Below, one piece after another: positions 6,546 to 13,947 of a stretch of DNA of 19,048 nt (its first letter is position 1; every line of letters starts with the position of its first letter). The notes beneath the pieces are model-generated. The model had not been told where the DNA came from. It ran no database searches and was given only the letters and a program-made list of their open reading frames with translations. The DNA comes from DATESN01 sp035270785 (lineage in GTDB: Bacteria > Bacillota > Clostridia > Lachnospirales > Lachnospiraceae), in NCBI GenBank assembly GCA_035270785.1, contig DATESN010000013.1, forward strand, positions 1 to 19,048, in the 5' to 3' direction. The translations under genes were made by a program, and so were the position numbers.

Positions 6546-8213
6546 TTACCTCCCAAGTGTGTTGATAATATGCTCAAGCATTTCATCAATCACGTTAATA
6601 TATCTACTAGAAGCGTTAAACGCATTTTGAAACTTTATCATATTTGTAAGTTCCTCATCTTGAGATACACCTATAATCTGTTCTCTTGCATAATTAGTTG
6701 CTTCTACTGTTTGTTCTTGATTATATAAAATACTTCTAAATACAGCACCTGAATTAGCCACCTGGGATACTAAATTTGAATAATAATCCACAAAATTGGC
6801 TGCTAACTTTAAATTTGGATTTAAAATATGGCTTTCATTTTTAAAAGCAGCTTTTAGTTTTTCAACTGTTTCATTATCTTCCGAGCCATCTGGCAAGCGA
6901 AAACTTAATTTACTTGGTTGTTTCTCTAATTCGCCGTTAATCTGAAGATTCATAACGGAGTACAACGTTTCCGTTTTGTTAGGATTATTTATATCTTCCT
7001 CTTGATAAATCCAATCTCCAGTAATTGGATCTTCCACATAAGCAACTCCACTTATTTTTGTAAATAATTGTAATGGACTTCCATCAGAATTGCATAGATA
7101 ATTATTATCTGAATCAGAAGCATCTTCGAGAACTTTATTAATAGATGTAACTACTGCATGAATTAGTTGGTCAAACTCTGCCTGGATATTCATTAAAATG
7201 GATTGTGAAATATTGCTATTATACTTTTCTTCATTTAAAAGATCCGTATAATTGCCCTTATGATCTCCCCTTGCAAACAGCATAGACTTAACACTGCCTA
7301 TATCTGTATTCATATCCGTAGAAATTGTTTGATTCATATTAAAAACTTTTGCATTTTCAATAGTATATTTTTTATTTCCATCTGCATCTAGCGTATACTT
7401 TGCGTTGTTTGGCCAAAAAGGTGTGTAAAATCCAGTATTTGGATCTTCATCCACCGCAATTTCATAAACATTATCTTTTGTTACAAAATCTTCACCCTCG
7501 ATTTTTACAGTGATATTGCCAGTTGTATCTTCTGCATAGGAAATATTAACTAGCCTTGATAGCTTATCTATTATTTGATTTCTCGCATCTCGTAAATCAT
7601 TTGCTGACTCAATTCCGCCGGTTTCAATTTTCCTAATTTTATCATTCAATTCTACCAATTGTTTACCATATGTATTAATTATATCAACAGAACTTTTTAT
7701 TTGTAAATTCAGATTATCTTGATAGGCCGTTAGACCCGAATAAACCGAAGTTGCTTTCTCTAAAAATTCAGATGCTCTCTGAACTAGTAACCCTTGGTTT
7801 GTAGCACTAGTAGGATTATTAGCCAATTCTTGCACTGATGTCCATAAATTACCTAAAGAATCTGAAAAAGAGGAGCCATCCAACTCTCCCAACAGATTTT
7901 CCACTTCACTCATGGTATTATACGATACTTCATAGAAAGCGCTCCTACCCGATTCTTTACGGTAGGTTTGATCTAAAAAAGCATCTCTTACTTGTCTTAC
8001 TTTGGAATATTCCACGCCCAGACCGAGCTGCTGATTAGAAACAGAAGACGCGTTAACTGATATTGTATTATATTCTCTGGTCCCCAGGAGTACTTGTTGA
8101 CGTACGTATCCTGTGGTACTCATATTAGACATGTTATGTGCTGTAGCATTTAGTGCATTCTGGCTTGCTTGCAACCCAGATGCTCCGATATATAAATTAC
8201 CCATTAATGGCAT
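6546..8213 (-). CDS. flgK: Flagellar hook-associated protein 1 (FlgK), first copy
   Basis: This 555-residue FlgK-type protein has the N-terminal axial helix (MGNLYIGASGLQASQNALN) and the motif NMSNMSTTGYVRQ, in which the usual Ser after Gly-Tyr is Val. The SANDLRDARNQIIDKLSRLV segment falls near residue 215, and the C-terminal helix reads LTNMIKFQNAFNASSRYINVIDEM. All FlgK hallmarks are present, but the sequence differs strongly from the neighbouring copy outside these motifs, so this is an old duplication. The start is ATG 8213, preceded by GAGGTG. A second in-frame ATG at 8204 is possible. The gene starts 21 bp after flgN, whose product is the expected export chaperone for FlgK and FlgL. 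Confidence 0.92.
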   Translation of the reverse strand: MPLMGNLYIGASGLQASQNALNATAHNMSNMSTTGYVRQQVLLGTREYNTISVNASSVSNQQLGLGVEYSKVRQVRDAFLDQTYRKESGRSAFYEVSYNTMSEVENLLGELDGSSFSDSLGNLWTSVQELANNPTSATNQGLLVQRASEFLEKATSVYSGLTAYQDNLNLQIKSSVDIINTYGKQLVELNDKIRKIETGGIESANDLRDARNQIIDKLSRLVNISYAEDTTGNITVKIEGEDFVTKDNVYEIAVDEDPNTGFYTPFWPNNAKYTLDADGNKKYTIENAKVFNMNQTISTDMNTDIGSVKSMLFARGDHKGNYTDLLNEEKYNSNISQSILMNIQAEFDQLIHAVVTSINKVLEDASDSDNNYLCNSDGSPLQLFTKISGVAYVEDPITGDWIYQEEDINNPNKTETLYSVMNLQINGELEKQPSKLSFRLPDGSEDNETVEKLKAAFKNESHILNPNLKLAANFVDYYSNLVSQVANSGAVFRSILYNQEQTVEATNYAREQIIGVSQDEELTNMIKFQNAFNASSRYINVIDEMLEHIINTLGR

Positions 8214-8234
8214 AATATCACCTCAAGTATGGAC

Positions 8235-8753
8235 TTATTGTTTTGCATCAAAACCACCCTTATTATTTCCAAGTGAGGAACCCACATTAATGGCCCCTTT
8301 ATTATAATTAGCTGATTCCGGTGCAGTATTCATCGCTTGAATCACATTTAAATCAAACTCAATCATTTCAAGTGAATTCATGATTAACTGTTTGTTTTGC
8401 TCATTCACCCTTACCATATTCTTTATAGTAAATTGAAGTTTGTCATGTACTAGAGCCAATTTTTTCTTTTCCACTGGCCTACTTTCAAGCATTTGAATGA
8501 TGTTGCTTAGTTTCAAAGTCAAAACATCCTTGTTTATTACGCTGGCAATATCATTTATAATTTCTTCTCTTGTTTTCTCTAAATGATTAATGTGACTGAC
8601 AACGATTTGTTCCTCATCCGTGATTTTCTCTAGCTCTGCTAGATCCCCTTTTACAATAATCGGGGTTTTTCTTGTAGATAATGCCAATAAGATCTCATAT
8701 TCCGAATTCTCTTTATCCAAAACATCAATCAAATTCTCCATTAAACTGGCCAT
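8235..8753 (-). CDS. flgN: FlgN-type export chaperone for hook-associated proteins
   Basis: This protein of about 172 residues is almost entirely helical and charged, as expected of the FlgN four-helix family. It has a central KGDLAELEKITDEEQIVVSH segment, and near the C-terminus the NYNKGA stretch often seen in Firmicute FlgN. FlgN keeps FlgK and FlgL unfolded and delivers them to the flagellar export gate; both are encoded next. An ATG at 8759 overlaps the flgM stop by one base (TAATG) but lies only 2 bases from the GAGG ribosome site. ATG 8753 sits 8 bases from it, so I prefer 8753. The two starts differ by two residues. Sequence identity within the family is low, so placement and helix pattern carry much of the assignment. 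Confidence 0.85.
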   Translation of the reverse strand: MASLMENLIDVLDKENSEYEILLALSTRKTPIIVKGDLAELEKITDEEQIVVSHINHLEKTREEIINDIASVINKDVLTLKLSNIIQMLESRPVEKKKLALVHDKLQFTIKNMVRVNEQNKQLIMNSLEMIEFDLNVIQAMNTAPESANYNKGAINVGSSLGNNKGGFDAKQ

Positions 8754-8758
8754 TGGCA

Positions 8759-9034
8759 TTACCTCATTTCATTATACTTTTCTATTACTTTTTCAGCAAA
8801 ACTCTGGCTGCTTACATTGTAAGTACCACCTTGTATGCTTGCTTTAATGGGAGCCATAATTTCTTCTCTTACATCAGGGCTATTAGCAACTGCTTGCTTT
8901 GCTGTCTGGAAATCCTTTCCCAAACTAGAAATTTGAATCTGATCTGCAAAACTTGTAGCACTTGTTCCTTGATTTTTGCTTGTGTTTTTTGTTTTATAAG
9001 CTTGTTGTACTTGGGTATATGCTTCTATACGCAT
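8759..9034 (-). CDS. flgM: Anti-sigma-28 factor FlgM
   Basis: This 91-residue protein has a polar, disordered N-terminal third and the FlgM C-terminal domain: DQIQISSLGKDFQTAKQAVA, then VREEIMAPIKASIQGGTYNV and the closing SFAEKVIEKYNEM. FlgM binds sigma-28 (SigD/FliA) and keeps it inactive until the hook-basal body is complete. Start ATG 9034 is preceded by AGGAGG with 7 bases between. It is the first gene of the late operon, directly behind a sigma-D promoter, so it is a negative feedback regulator of its own promoter. The downstream flgN start region overlaps or closely follows its stop, implying coupled translation. Confidence 0.93.
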   Translation of the reverse strand: MRIEAYTQVQQAYKTKNTSKNQGTSATSFADQIQISSLGKDFQTAKQAVANSPDVREEIMAPIKASIQGGTYNVSSQSFAEKVIEKYNEMR

Positions 9035-9074
9035 AATAGTTCCTCCTGACCTGAAATGTTTTTCTTCATAATGT

Positions 9075-9101
9075 GTATCGGACTATTCTGCTTATACTTT
9101 A
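9075..9101 (-). promoter_or_regulatory. Sigma-D (sigma-28) promoter of the flgM operon
   Basis: On the minus strand TAAA, then exactly 15 bases, then TCCGATAC. The Gram-positive sigma-D consensus is TAAA-N15-GCCGATAT, so the -35 and spacer are perfect and the -10 has 6 of 8 matches, including the diagnostic CCGATA core. The expected start point is near 9068, giving a leader of about 35 bases before flgM. I see no convincing terminator between it and the upstream rhodanese gene, so some read-through from there is possible. Confidence 0.85.
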
Positions 9102-9173
9102 TACTTAAGAGGAAAGTTTTCAAAAAATGGCCCATGACTACTTTTAGGAATTATTTGATTTGTAATTTTTTAT

Positions 9174-9587
9174 TTATTCAATCTCATAGGACCAGGTGTT
9201 GATACCACCCATTTCTTTGATGTTGGTATATCCTAAATCCGCTAATTTTGCAGCTGCCTGTTTACTACGATTGCCACTCCTGCAATATACGAAAATTAGC
9301 TGATCTTTATCTGGCAAAGAGTCCGTTACCGTTTCGTCTATTGTTTCATTTGGAATACAGATGGCATTTTTTATATGTCCACCTGCATATTCATCTTTGG
9401 TACGAACATCTAGGATAATGTAACCGTCTTCGGTATCCATAATCTCTTTTGCAGCTTCCTGGGTAATCTGCTCATAGCTGTTCTTCGTCAACTCTTCTGA
9501 TTTCATATTATTACTTGTGCATCCCGTTATCCAAGTCACACCTGAAATGGTTATGCCTATTAAATATATTCTCTTTAGAATCTTCAT
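9174..9587 (-). CDS. Surface lipoprotein with a single rhodanese domain
   Basis: This 137-residue protein begins with a signal peptide ending in the lipobox I-T-G-C (Cys23), which predicts attachment to the outer face of the membrane. A rhodanese domain follows (about 40-137): YIILDVRTKDEYAGGHIKNA, then the active-site loop YCRSGNRSK with catalytic Cys102, then LADLGYTNIKEMGGINTW. The loop is intact, so sulfurtransferase or persulfide-binding activity is plausible; substrates are unknown. Start ATG 9587 has AGGAGG 7 bases upstream, and 11 bp separate it from the DUF1461 gene before it. It is the last gene of the envelope operon. Its stop lies about 70 bp before the flagellar promoter. Confidence 0.9.
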   Translation of the reverse strand: MKILKRIYLIGITISGVTWITGCTSNNMKSEELTKNSYEQITQEAAKEIMDTEDGYIILDVRTKDEYAGGHIKNAICIPNETIDETVTDSLPDKDQLIFVYCRSGNRSKQAAAKLADLGYTNIKEMGGINTWSYEIE

Positions 9588-9598
9588 TCGTTTGCCTC

Positions 9599-10276
9599 CT
9601 AGTCGCTAGTATATGTCTTGTTTAAAATGATTCTAACACCTATTAATACAAAAAATGGAACCAGTTGACTTAAACCCAAATAGAATATGATTTTTAAAAT
9701 CATGGTTTCTGGAAACAGCCAGATCAAACGATCTGTTGCAGGATTTAATATCCAAAAATTATCTTGAAAGATTAGCTTGTGTAAATTATTAATAACTTTT
9801 GTACTATTTATAAAATAGGAAAATCCCAAAGTTAAAAATGTCAAAAACATCAGTCCAAACATGATGAAATATGTTTTAAAAACTATGTGCAACTTTTTTT
9901 TATATACAAGCCACGAAAAAGAAATCATTGCTAATGAGAAATGTACAAAAGTGTAGACCTTGAATACCTTTAGTATATCTCTAATATTTGTCACATGTTT
10001 TATTTCTCCTGCATGAAAGAACTCATCCCTTCCTCCATTAAAGTTTACTAAAAGATGTAAATTATCCCTTTCGCTTCTTAAAAATTGAAATAACTTTTTT
10101 ACTGCACCTGTAATCTGTTCCTCACTAAGATTTAAATGAATGGGCAACTGATAATGAATTATGACACCCTCGAAAAAAGAGGGTGTCATAATAAAATAAT
10201 ATGATACAAGATAGAGCGGTAAGATAATCATTACCATGGAAAATAAGATTCCTGCTATTTTATCTCTATAAGTCAT
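9599..10276 (-). CDS. DUF1461 / TIGR01906 family integral membrane protein
   Basis: This 225-residue protein has four predicted membrane segments (about 10-30, 108-125, 132-155 and 197-216), with an extracellular loop between the first and second. Motifs place it in the DUF1461 (TIGR01906) family: the HAGEIKHVTNIRDILKV stretch before the second segment, and DNFWILNPATDRLIWLFPE before the last. The function of the family is unknown. Its ATG overlaps the stop of the preceding gene by one base (TAATG) with no good ribosome site of its own, so translation is probably coupled. A perfect 14-bp hairpin lies inside its reading frame (10158-10192). Confidence 0.85.
   Translation of the reverse strand: MTYRDKIAGILFSMVMIILPLYLVSYYFIMTPSFFEGVIIHYQLPIHLNLSEEQITGAVKKLFQFLRSERDNLHLLVNFNGGRDEFFHAGEIKHVTNIRDILKVFKVYTFVHFSLAMISFSWLVYKKKLHIVFKTYFIMFGLMFLTFLTLGFSYFINSTKVINNLHKLIFQDNFWILNPATDRLIWLFPETMILKIIFYLGLSQLVPFFVLIGVRIILNKTYTSD
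10158..10192 (-). repeat. Perfect 14-bp hairpin inside the DUF1461 coding sequence
   Basis: Arms 10158-10171 and 10179-10192 are exact inverted complements around a 7-base loop. The GC-rich core is GACACCCTC/GAGGGTGTC, and on the mRNA strand the loop is T-rich. It looks like the stem of an intrinsic terminator, but no T-run follows on either strand and the reading frame passes through it (around residues 28-40, including PSFFEG). A role as attenuator or processing signal is inference. Confidence 0.75.
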
Positions 10277-13086
10277 TAGAATAAATTTCCCATGATACCT
10301 GGAATACCTCCACTCATGATATCTTTCAAAGCAGAAGGTAAATATAAACCATATGATTTTGAAATAATAAATACTTCAATTACAACAAATAATATAATAA
10401 ATACAAAGAATAAGTAAATCAATTTATTTTTTGAATAGTCTGTTCTATTGGAAAATACGACTATTAAACTTACCATTGATAGAAGTGATGCCAAACAAAA
10501 TACTCCAATTCCAAATGCCGGATTTAATAACACTAAAATAATTGAAAGTGCAATCACAGGTGTGGCACTTGTACTTTTTAAAGCTGCTGCTGCAATGGCA
10601 TCATCAAAGGTTACTTGCTTTTTGATTAATTTTAAAGATACCATAAATAAAAGGATGAAAACAGAAGACATAAGCAATGATAACAGCAGTGTCACAAAAA
10701 AGGCTTTGCTATTGGAAAATTTATATTCTTTAAGTAAAACACCACCTATTCCCATCAAATGATTAATTTTTGAAATAATACATACTACAAAAATCGAAGA
10801 TAATATTGCTTGAAAAAGAATAAATATCATTGAATTTAATCTATCCTTTTTATCTAAAAAGATGTTTCCGTTTGTCACTGGCGCTACAATAATACCCATA
10901 AATTCTGCCCAAGTTTCTTTCACCTTTTCTACATTATCCCCAGTGATAATAGGATTTACTGTATCTTGAGAATTACTTGTACTCTCATTTTTTTCTGCTT
11001 CTGTTGTTTTTACTTCCGCTGTCTGCCTTGCTGTAATGGAACCTGCACATTCACATAATTCATTTACACTTAGTTGTTTACCACAGTACTTACAAAACAT
11101 ATTATTTATCTCCTTATTTGTTGAAATTTGTGATTCATTTTTATGACCACAATTTTGGCAGAAGAGTGCATCCTCTTCGATAATAAAGTTTCCACAAGCC
11201 TCACAATACATCTTTGTATTTTTTTTATTTTCTTCTGTCATTCCCAGTTGTGTGATCTTTTGAGCTTTTTTATTTCTATTTATTTGAACTATCTTGATTA
11301 TTCCTTTCAAGACATTTGTTTTAAGGAGTAATAAAAATAAAGAAACCACTCCAGCTCCTACGCTGATCCAAAATAAAATTGCAATAATATCAATCGTTGT
11401 ACCTGCATACGTTACATTCAATTTGGGGGATTCCATAATTGCTACTAATTTCCCCCCCTTTATAAGGTTTTCTTCCTGTGGTAAATTACTATATTCCATT
11501 TTTTGAAGCATACCAAAATTTGCGGAATAAGTAATTATGAAATTTACATCCGTTTGGTTTAAGACTTTGGAATAATCTAGATATTCTCTAAATGCTTCCT
11601 GTTTTTTAACTTTGAAAAATTTAGTATCACAGGCATATGTAATTTCACCTTTATCTCCAAATAATTGTAAATTACTCTCTTCAATTGATTTAGATGTTCC
11701 TTTTTGTTTGATTTGAATTAGAAGTTTACCCTCTTTATTCTCATCGCTTGCAATGTTAACTTCTGCTTTTTCTAATTTTTCTTCTATTACTTCTTGTGTT
11801 TCCTCTGCATCATTCCAAATGCCAGCTCGTTCTTCAAATCTTGCAATAATCTCTGCCGTTTCATCTTCTGTGGGTGTTTTATCTAAAATAAATTCAGTTT
11901 CTTTAGTCCACTTATTCCCCACCATGCTTTTATTTGTATTAACTTCCATGGCTGCAACTTTATATTCCTTTATTGCGACAAATAGAAAACTTAGTTTATT
12001 ACCATTATAATAATTATCAAATACCACCATATAGCCTGGAAATTCATCGGAATCGTAATATGCGTAATTTTTGTAATAATTATTGAATTCGCCAAAATAT
12101 TCCATCCCTTCATCCACTTTAATCAGGTATTGACTATGGGTTCCCGTACCTCCATCAACCATATAATTGGTAAACATGATATTTTCTTGTAAGGCACTTC
12201 CAAAGGCAAAAGGGTTTAAACTTTCAGATATATCATGTTCCTCTACAAGCACATTTTCTTTGCCAAAAATTGAGATATTATAGTTTCTCAAAGCTTCTAA
12301 GGTTACATTTTCTTTTGTAATGATATATCGAACTCCAAAGTCTGTTGTTTCAACACTTTTTGTAGCTCCCTCTGGTAATACAGATTCAAAAAATGCAGCA
12401 ATCTCAGTTTCTTTTTTATCAATGGATGCTTTTGGAATTTCGAAAACAGTTGTTCTTGTATAATTGTCAATTCCTTTTATTTCTGTTAAGAAATGTATTC
12501 CCTCAATGTCAATATAATCAATTTTATCTACGTAGATTGTGGAAGATGAGCTAATGCTTAGATCATTATAAATCACATTTGTTTCCCCATCTGAAAAGAT
12601 CATATCAACATTTGAAGATGATACATAACCATCTTCCACAAGTCCAAGGCTAAGCCATTGAACTAAATCTGAAGACTTAAAATCCTCATCAACAAAAATT
12701 CCATTTACCCATACGCTGTCTGGGGATGATATTTTTATTTCTTTTTCATTTCCCAAAATATTTTTGATTTTTTCCTTATATTCATCAACATTGTTAAATT
12801 TAATGTTGAAAGAAAAACTTTTTGTTCCATTATCTTCCGCAAAGTCCCATTCCATTTCCTTTGGACATTTATTTTCCACCAAAGTTAGAAGATTTTCAAT
12901 GGTACCAGTAAAATATTCATCAAACACCGATTGCACAATATCAATCTGTATGATTCTCTCTCCTGACATATCCTTATTAACTGTCAGAACCGTATTGATT
13001 TTGGAACCAGCACTACATCCAACAAGGGTAGCAACCAACATTATCTGAATCAATAAAACAATAACAATTTTAGCTATCTTTTTCAT
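10276..13086 (-). CDS. Large predicted lipoprotein with internal zinc ribbons and a C-terminal membrane bundle
   Basis: This 936-residue protein is not one I can name. The N-terminal signal ends in lipobox L-V-G-C (Cys24). A long polar region (25-560) should lie outside the cell; it opens with VLTVNKDMSGERIIQIDI, a start seen in LppM/DUF3153-like lipoproteins, but that match is weak. A membrane segment spans about 565-588. Two zinc ribbons follow on the presumed cytoplasmic side: C628xxC631...C643xxC646, then C665xxC668...C678xC680. A polar linker leads to a hydrophobic bundle (about 760-925) of roughly five segments, Yip1-like in pattern. ATG 13086 follows AAGGAG by 6 bases. It lies 21 bp after the small membrane-anchored protein gene and overlaps the DUF1461 gene by one base. 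Zinc ribbon plus membrane anchor plus outer domain recalls TcaA/YvbJ proteins, but here the order is reversed. Confidence 0.8.
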   Translation of the reverse strand: MKKIAKIVIVLLIQIMLVATLVGCSAGSKINTVLTVNKDMSGERIIQIDIVQSVFDEYFTGTIENLLTLVENKCPKEMEWDFAEDNGTKSFSFNIKFNNVDEYKEKIKNILGNEKEIKISSPDSVWVNGIFVDEDFKSSDLVQWLSLGLVEDGYVSSSNVDMIFSDGETNVIYNDLSISSSSTIYVDKIDYIDIEGIHFLTEIKGIDNYTRTTVFEIPKASIDKKETEIAAFFESVLPEGATKSVETTDFGVRYIITKENVTLEALRNYNISIFGKENVLVEEHDISESLNPFAFGSALQENIMFTNYMVDGGTGTHSQYLIKVDEGMEYFGEFNNYYKNYAYYDSDEFPGYMVVFDNYYNGNKLSFLFVAIKEYKVAAMEVNTNKSMVGNKWTKETEFILDKTPTEDETAEIIARFEERAGIWNDAEETQEVIEEKLEKAEVNIASDENKEGKLLIQIKQKGTSKSIEESNLQLFGDKGEITYACDTKFFKVKKQEAFREYLDYSKVLNQTDVNFIITYSANFGMLQKMEYSNLPQEENLIKGGKLVAIMESPKLNVTYAGTTIDIIAILFWISVGAGVVSLFLLLLKTNVLKGIIKIVQINRNKKAQKITQLGMTEENKKNTKMYCEACGNFIIEEDALFCQNCGHKNESQISTNKEINNMFCKYCGKQLSVNELCECAGSITARQTAEVKTTEAEKNESTSNSQDTVNPIITGDNVEKVKETWAEFMGIIVAPVTNGNIFLDKKDRLNSMIFILFQAILSSIFVVCIISKINHLMGIGGVLLKEYKFSNSKAFFVTLLLSLLMSSVFILLFMVSLKLIKKQVTFDDAIAAAALKSTSATPVIALSIILVLLNPAFGIGVFCLASLLSMVSLIVVFSNRTDYSKNKLIYLFFVFIILFVVIEVFIISKSYGLYLPSALKDIMSGGIPGIMGNLF

Positions 13087-13107
13087 TAAAAACTCCTTAT
13101 TTCATTT

Positions 13108-13539
13108 TTAGTATTCAAAATAATATTTATCCTCAATAAGCACTAAATCCACAGTCTCACTACTTACACTGGTACATATTCCATTTTTATTTTTTAATGC
13201 AAATAAAATCACCCTGGCACTTTGATCATCTTTTGAATAAATTTGATACATTAGATTGATATCATCGGTTCCTTCTGTAGTATATTTCCCAAAGATATCT
13301 GAAATCTGCAATTTTGACTTTCCTAGTTCATTTAAAAACTTTATACTTCTCTCCAAATTATCCTGTGCCTCTGGAGTATAACTTTTCATAATTCCTTTGA
13401 TATCATTTTTATTAATGCTTCTTACATAATTATCAACTGTTTTGATTGATGGATATCTTATACTCCCTAAAAAAGCAAATCCCACTGCAAAAACAATACA
13501 CAATAACAAAGCCCAAAACGTCTTTTGTTTTAAAACCAT
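13108..13539 (-). CDS. Small membrane-anchored protein with a possible NTF2-like outer domain
   Basis: This 143-residue protein has a single N-terminal membrane segment (about 8-25) and a 115-residue outer domain. The stretch VDNYVRSINKNDIKGIMKSY followed by a short beta-rich C-terminus (VDLVLIEDKYYFEY) resembles NTF2-like/DUF4878 domains of surface proteins; this is a fold guess, not a family match. The start ATG 13539 has GGGGAGG 6 bases upstream. An in-frame ATG at 13584 has no ribosome site and would place 15 charged residues before the anchor, so I reject it. It is the first gene of the four-gene envelope set. Function unknown. Confidence 0.75.
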   Translation of the reverse strand: MVLKQKTFWALLLCIVFAVGFAFLGSIRYPSIKTVDNYVRSINKNDIKGIMKSYTPEAQDNLERSIKFLNELGKSKLQISDIFGKYTTEGTDDINLMYQIYSKDDQSARVILFALKNKNGICTSVSSETVDLVLIEDKYYFEY

Positions 13540-13650
13540 AACTTTCCTCCCCTTAAACAAATCATAAAAAATGCAAAGCTTCATTTTGATGGGTGATTGT
13601 TTAAGATACCCACTATTTTGGTTTCCTTTGCTTTGCGTACTAATCTTTCC

Positions 13651-13710
13651 TATTATTTGTAATTATTTGTAATTATTTGTAAATATTTGTAATTATTTGT
13701 AAATATTTAA
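13651..13710. repeat. 10-bp tandem AT-rich repeat upstream of the envelope operon
   Basis: Six consecutive 10-bp units read tattatttgt, aattatttgt twice, aaatatttgt, aattatttgt and aaatatttaa. The period is close to one helical turn, so the A/T steps fall on one face of the DNA. The array lies 112-171 bp upstream of the first gene of the envelope operon. It may bend the DNA or serve as a repeated binding site, but no protein is indicated. Confidence 0.8.
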
Positions 13711-13863
13711 TATTTTATCATACATTTATGTACTATTCAATCTCAAATCTCCTTCCACCTCTGAAAGGTGAATTAAATTTTCTTTTAGCAGACACCACTT
13801 CATCTCGAATGATGTATGCTTTACTGACTGCTTATGAAAACTTTTCCACATATAAATTATAAT
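13711..13863. other. Gap between the lacZ terminator and the 10-bp repeat, no gene recognised
   Basis: This is the rest of the 408-bp gene-free stretch 13540-13947. It holds a small inverted repeat (CACCT-CTGAA-AGGTG, 13756-13770) and a stretch at about 13740-13850 of more mixed composition than its flanks. Two minus-strand frames stay open there for about 35 codons, but neither has a well-placed ribosome site or a recognisable product. No clear promoter for the envelope operon is visible here or at 13540-13650. Confidence 0.4.
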
Positions 13864-13895
13864 AACCACCCTCAAAGGGTAGTTTGAGGGTGGTT
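13864..13895 (-). terminator. Intrinsic terminator downstream of lacZ
   Basis: A perfect 13-bp stem (AACCACCCTCAAA and its complement, 13864-13876 with 13883-13895) encloses a 6-base loop. It lies 52 bp past the beta-galactosidase stop. The tract after it is AT-rich in both directions (TTATTATAATTT on the minus strand, TTTTAAAAG on the plus strand), so it could act bidirectionally; no plus-strand gene needs it. Confidence 0.85.
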
Positions 13896-13947
13896 TTAAA
13901 AGAATTTTATTGTTCTTTATTTAGGAGAAAAATAGCTTTTCCATTGT

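Noticed and set aside
9113..9160. Possible terminator after the rhodanese gene
   Set aside because: The pairing is short with a long loop, and the T-run lies within rather than after the stem.
12764..13048. 94-codon plus-strand open frame
   Set aside because: Antisense to the signal and outer domain of the large lipoprotein; no ribosome site.
13540..13584. Upstream ATG extending the small membrane protein by 15 residues
   Set aside because: No ribosome site precedes it, while ATG 13539 has GGGGAGG at the right distance and begins directly before the membrane segment.
13756..13770. CACCT-CTGAA-AGGTG hairpin
   Set aside because: It has only a 5-bp stem and no T-run on either strand that would make it a terminator; noted only within the gap description.
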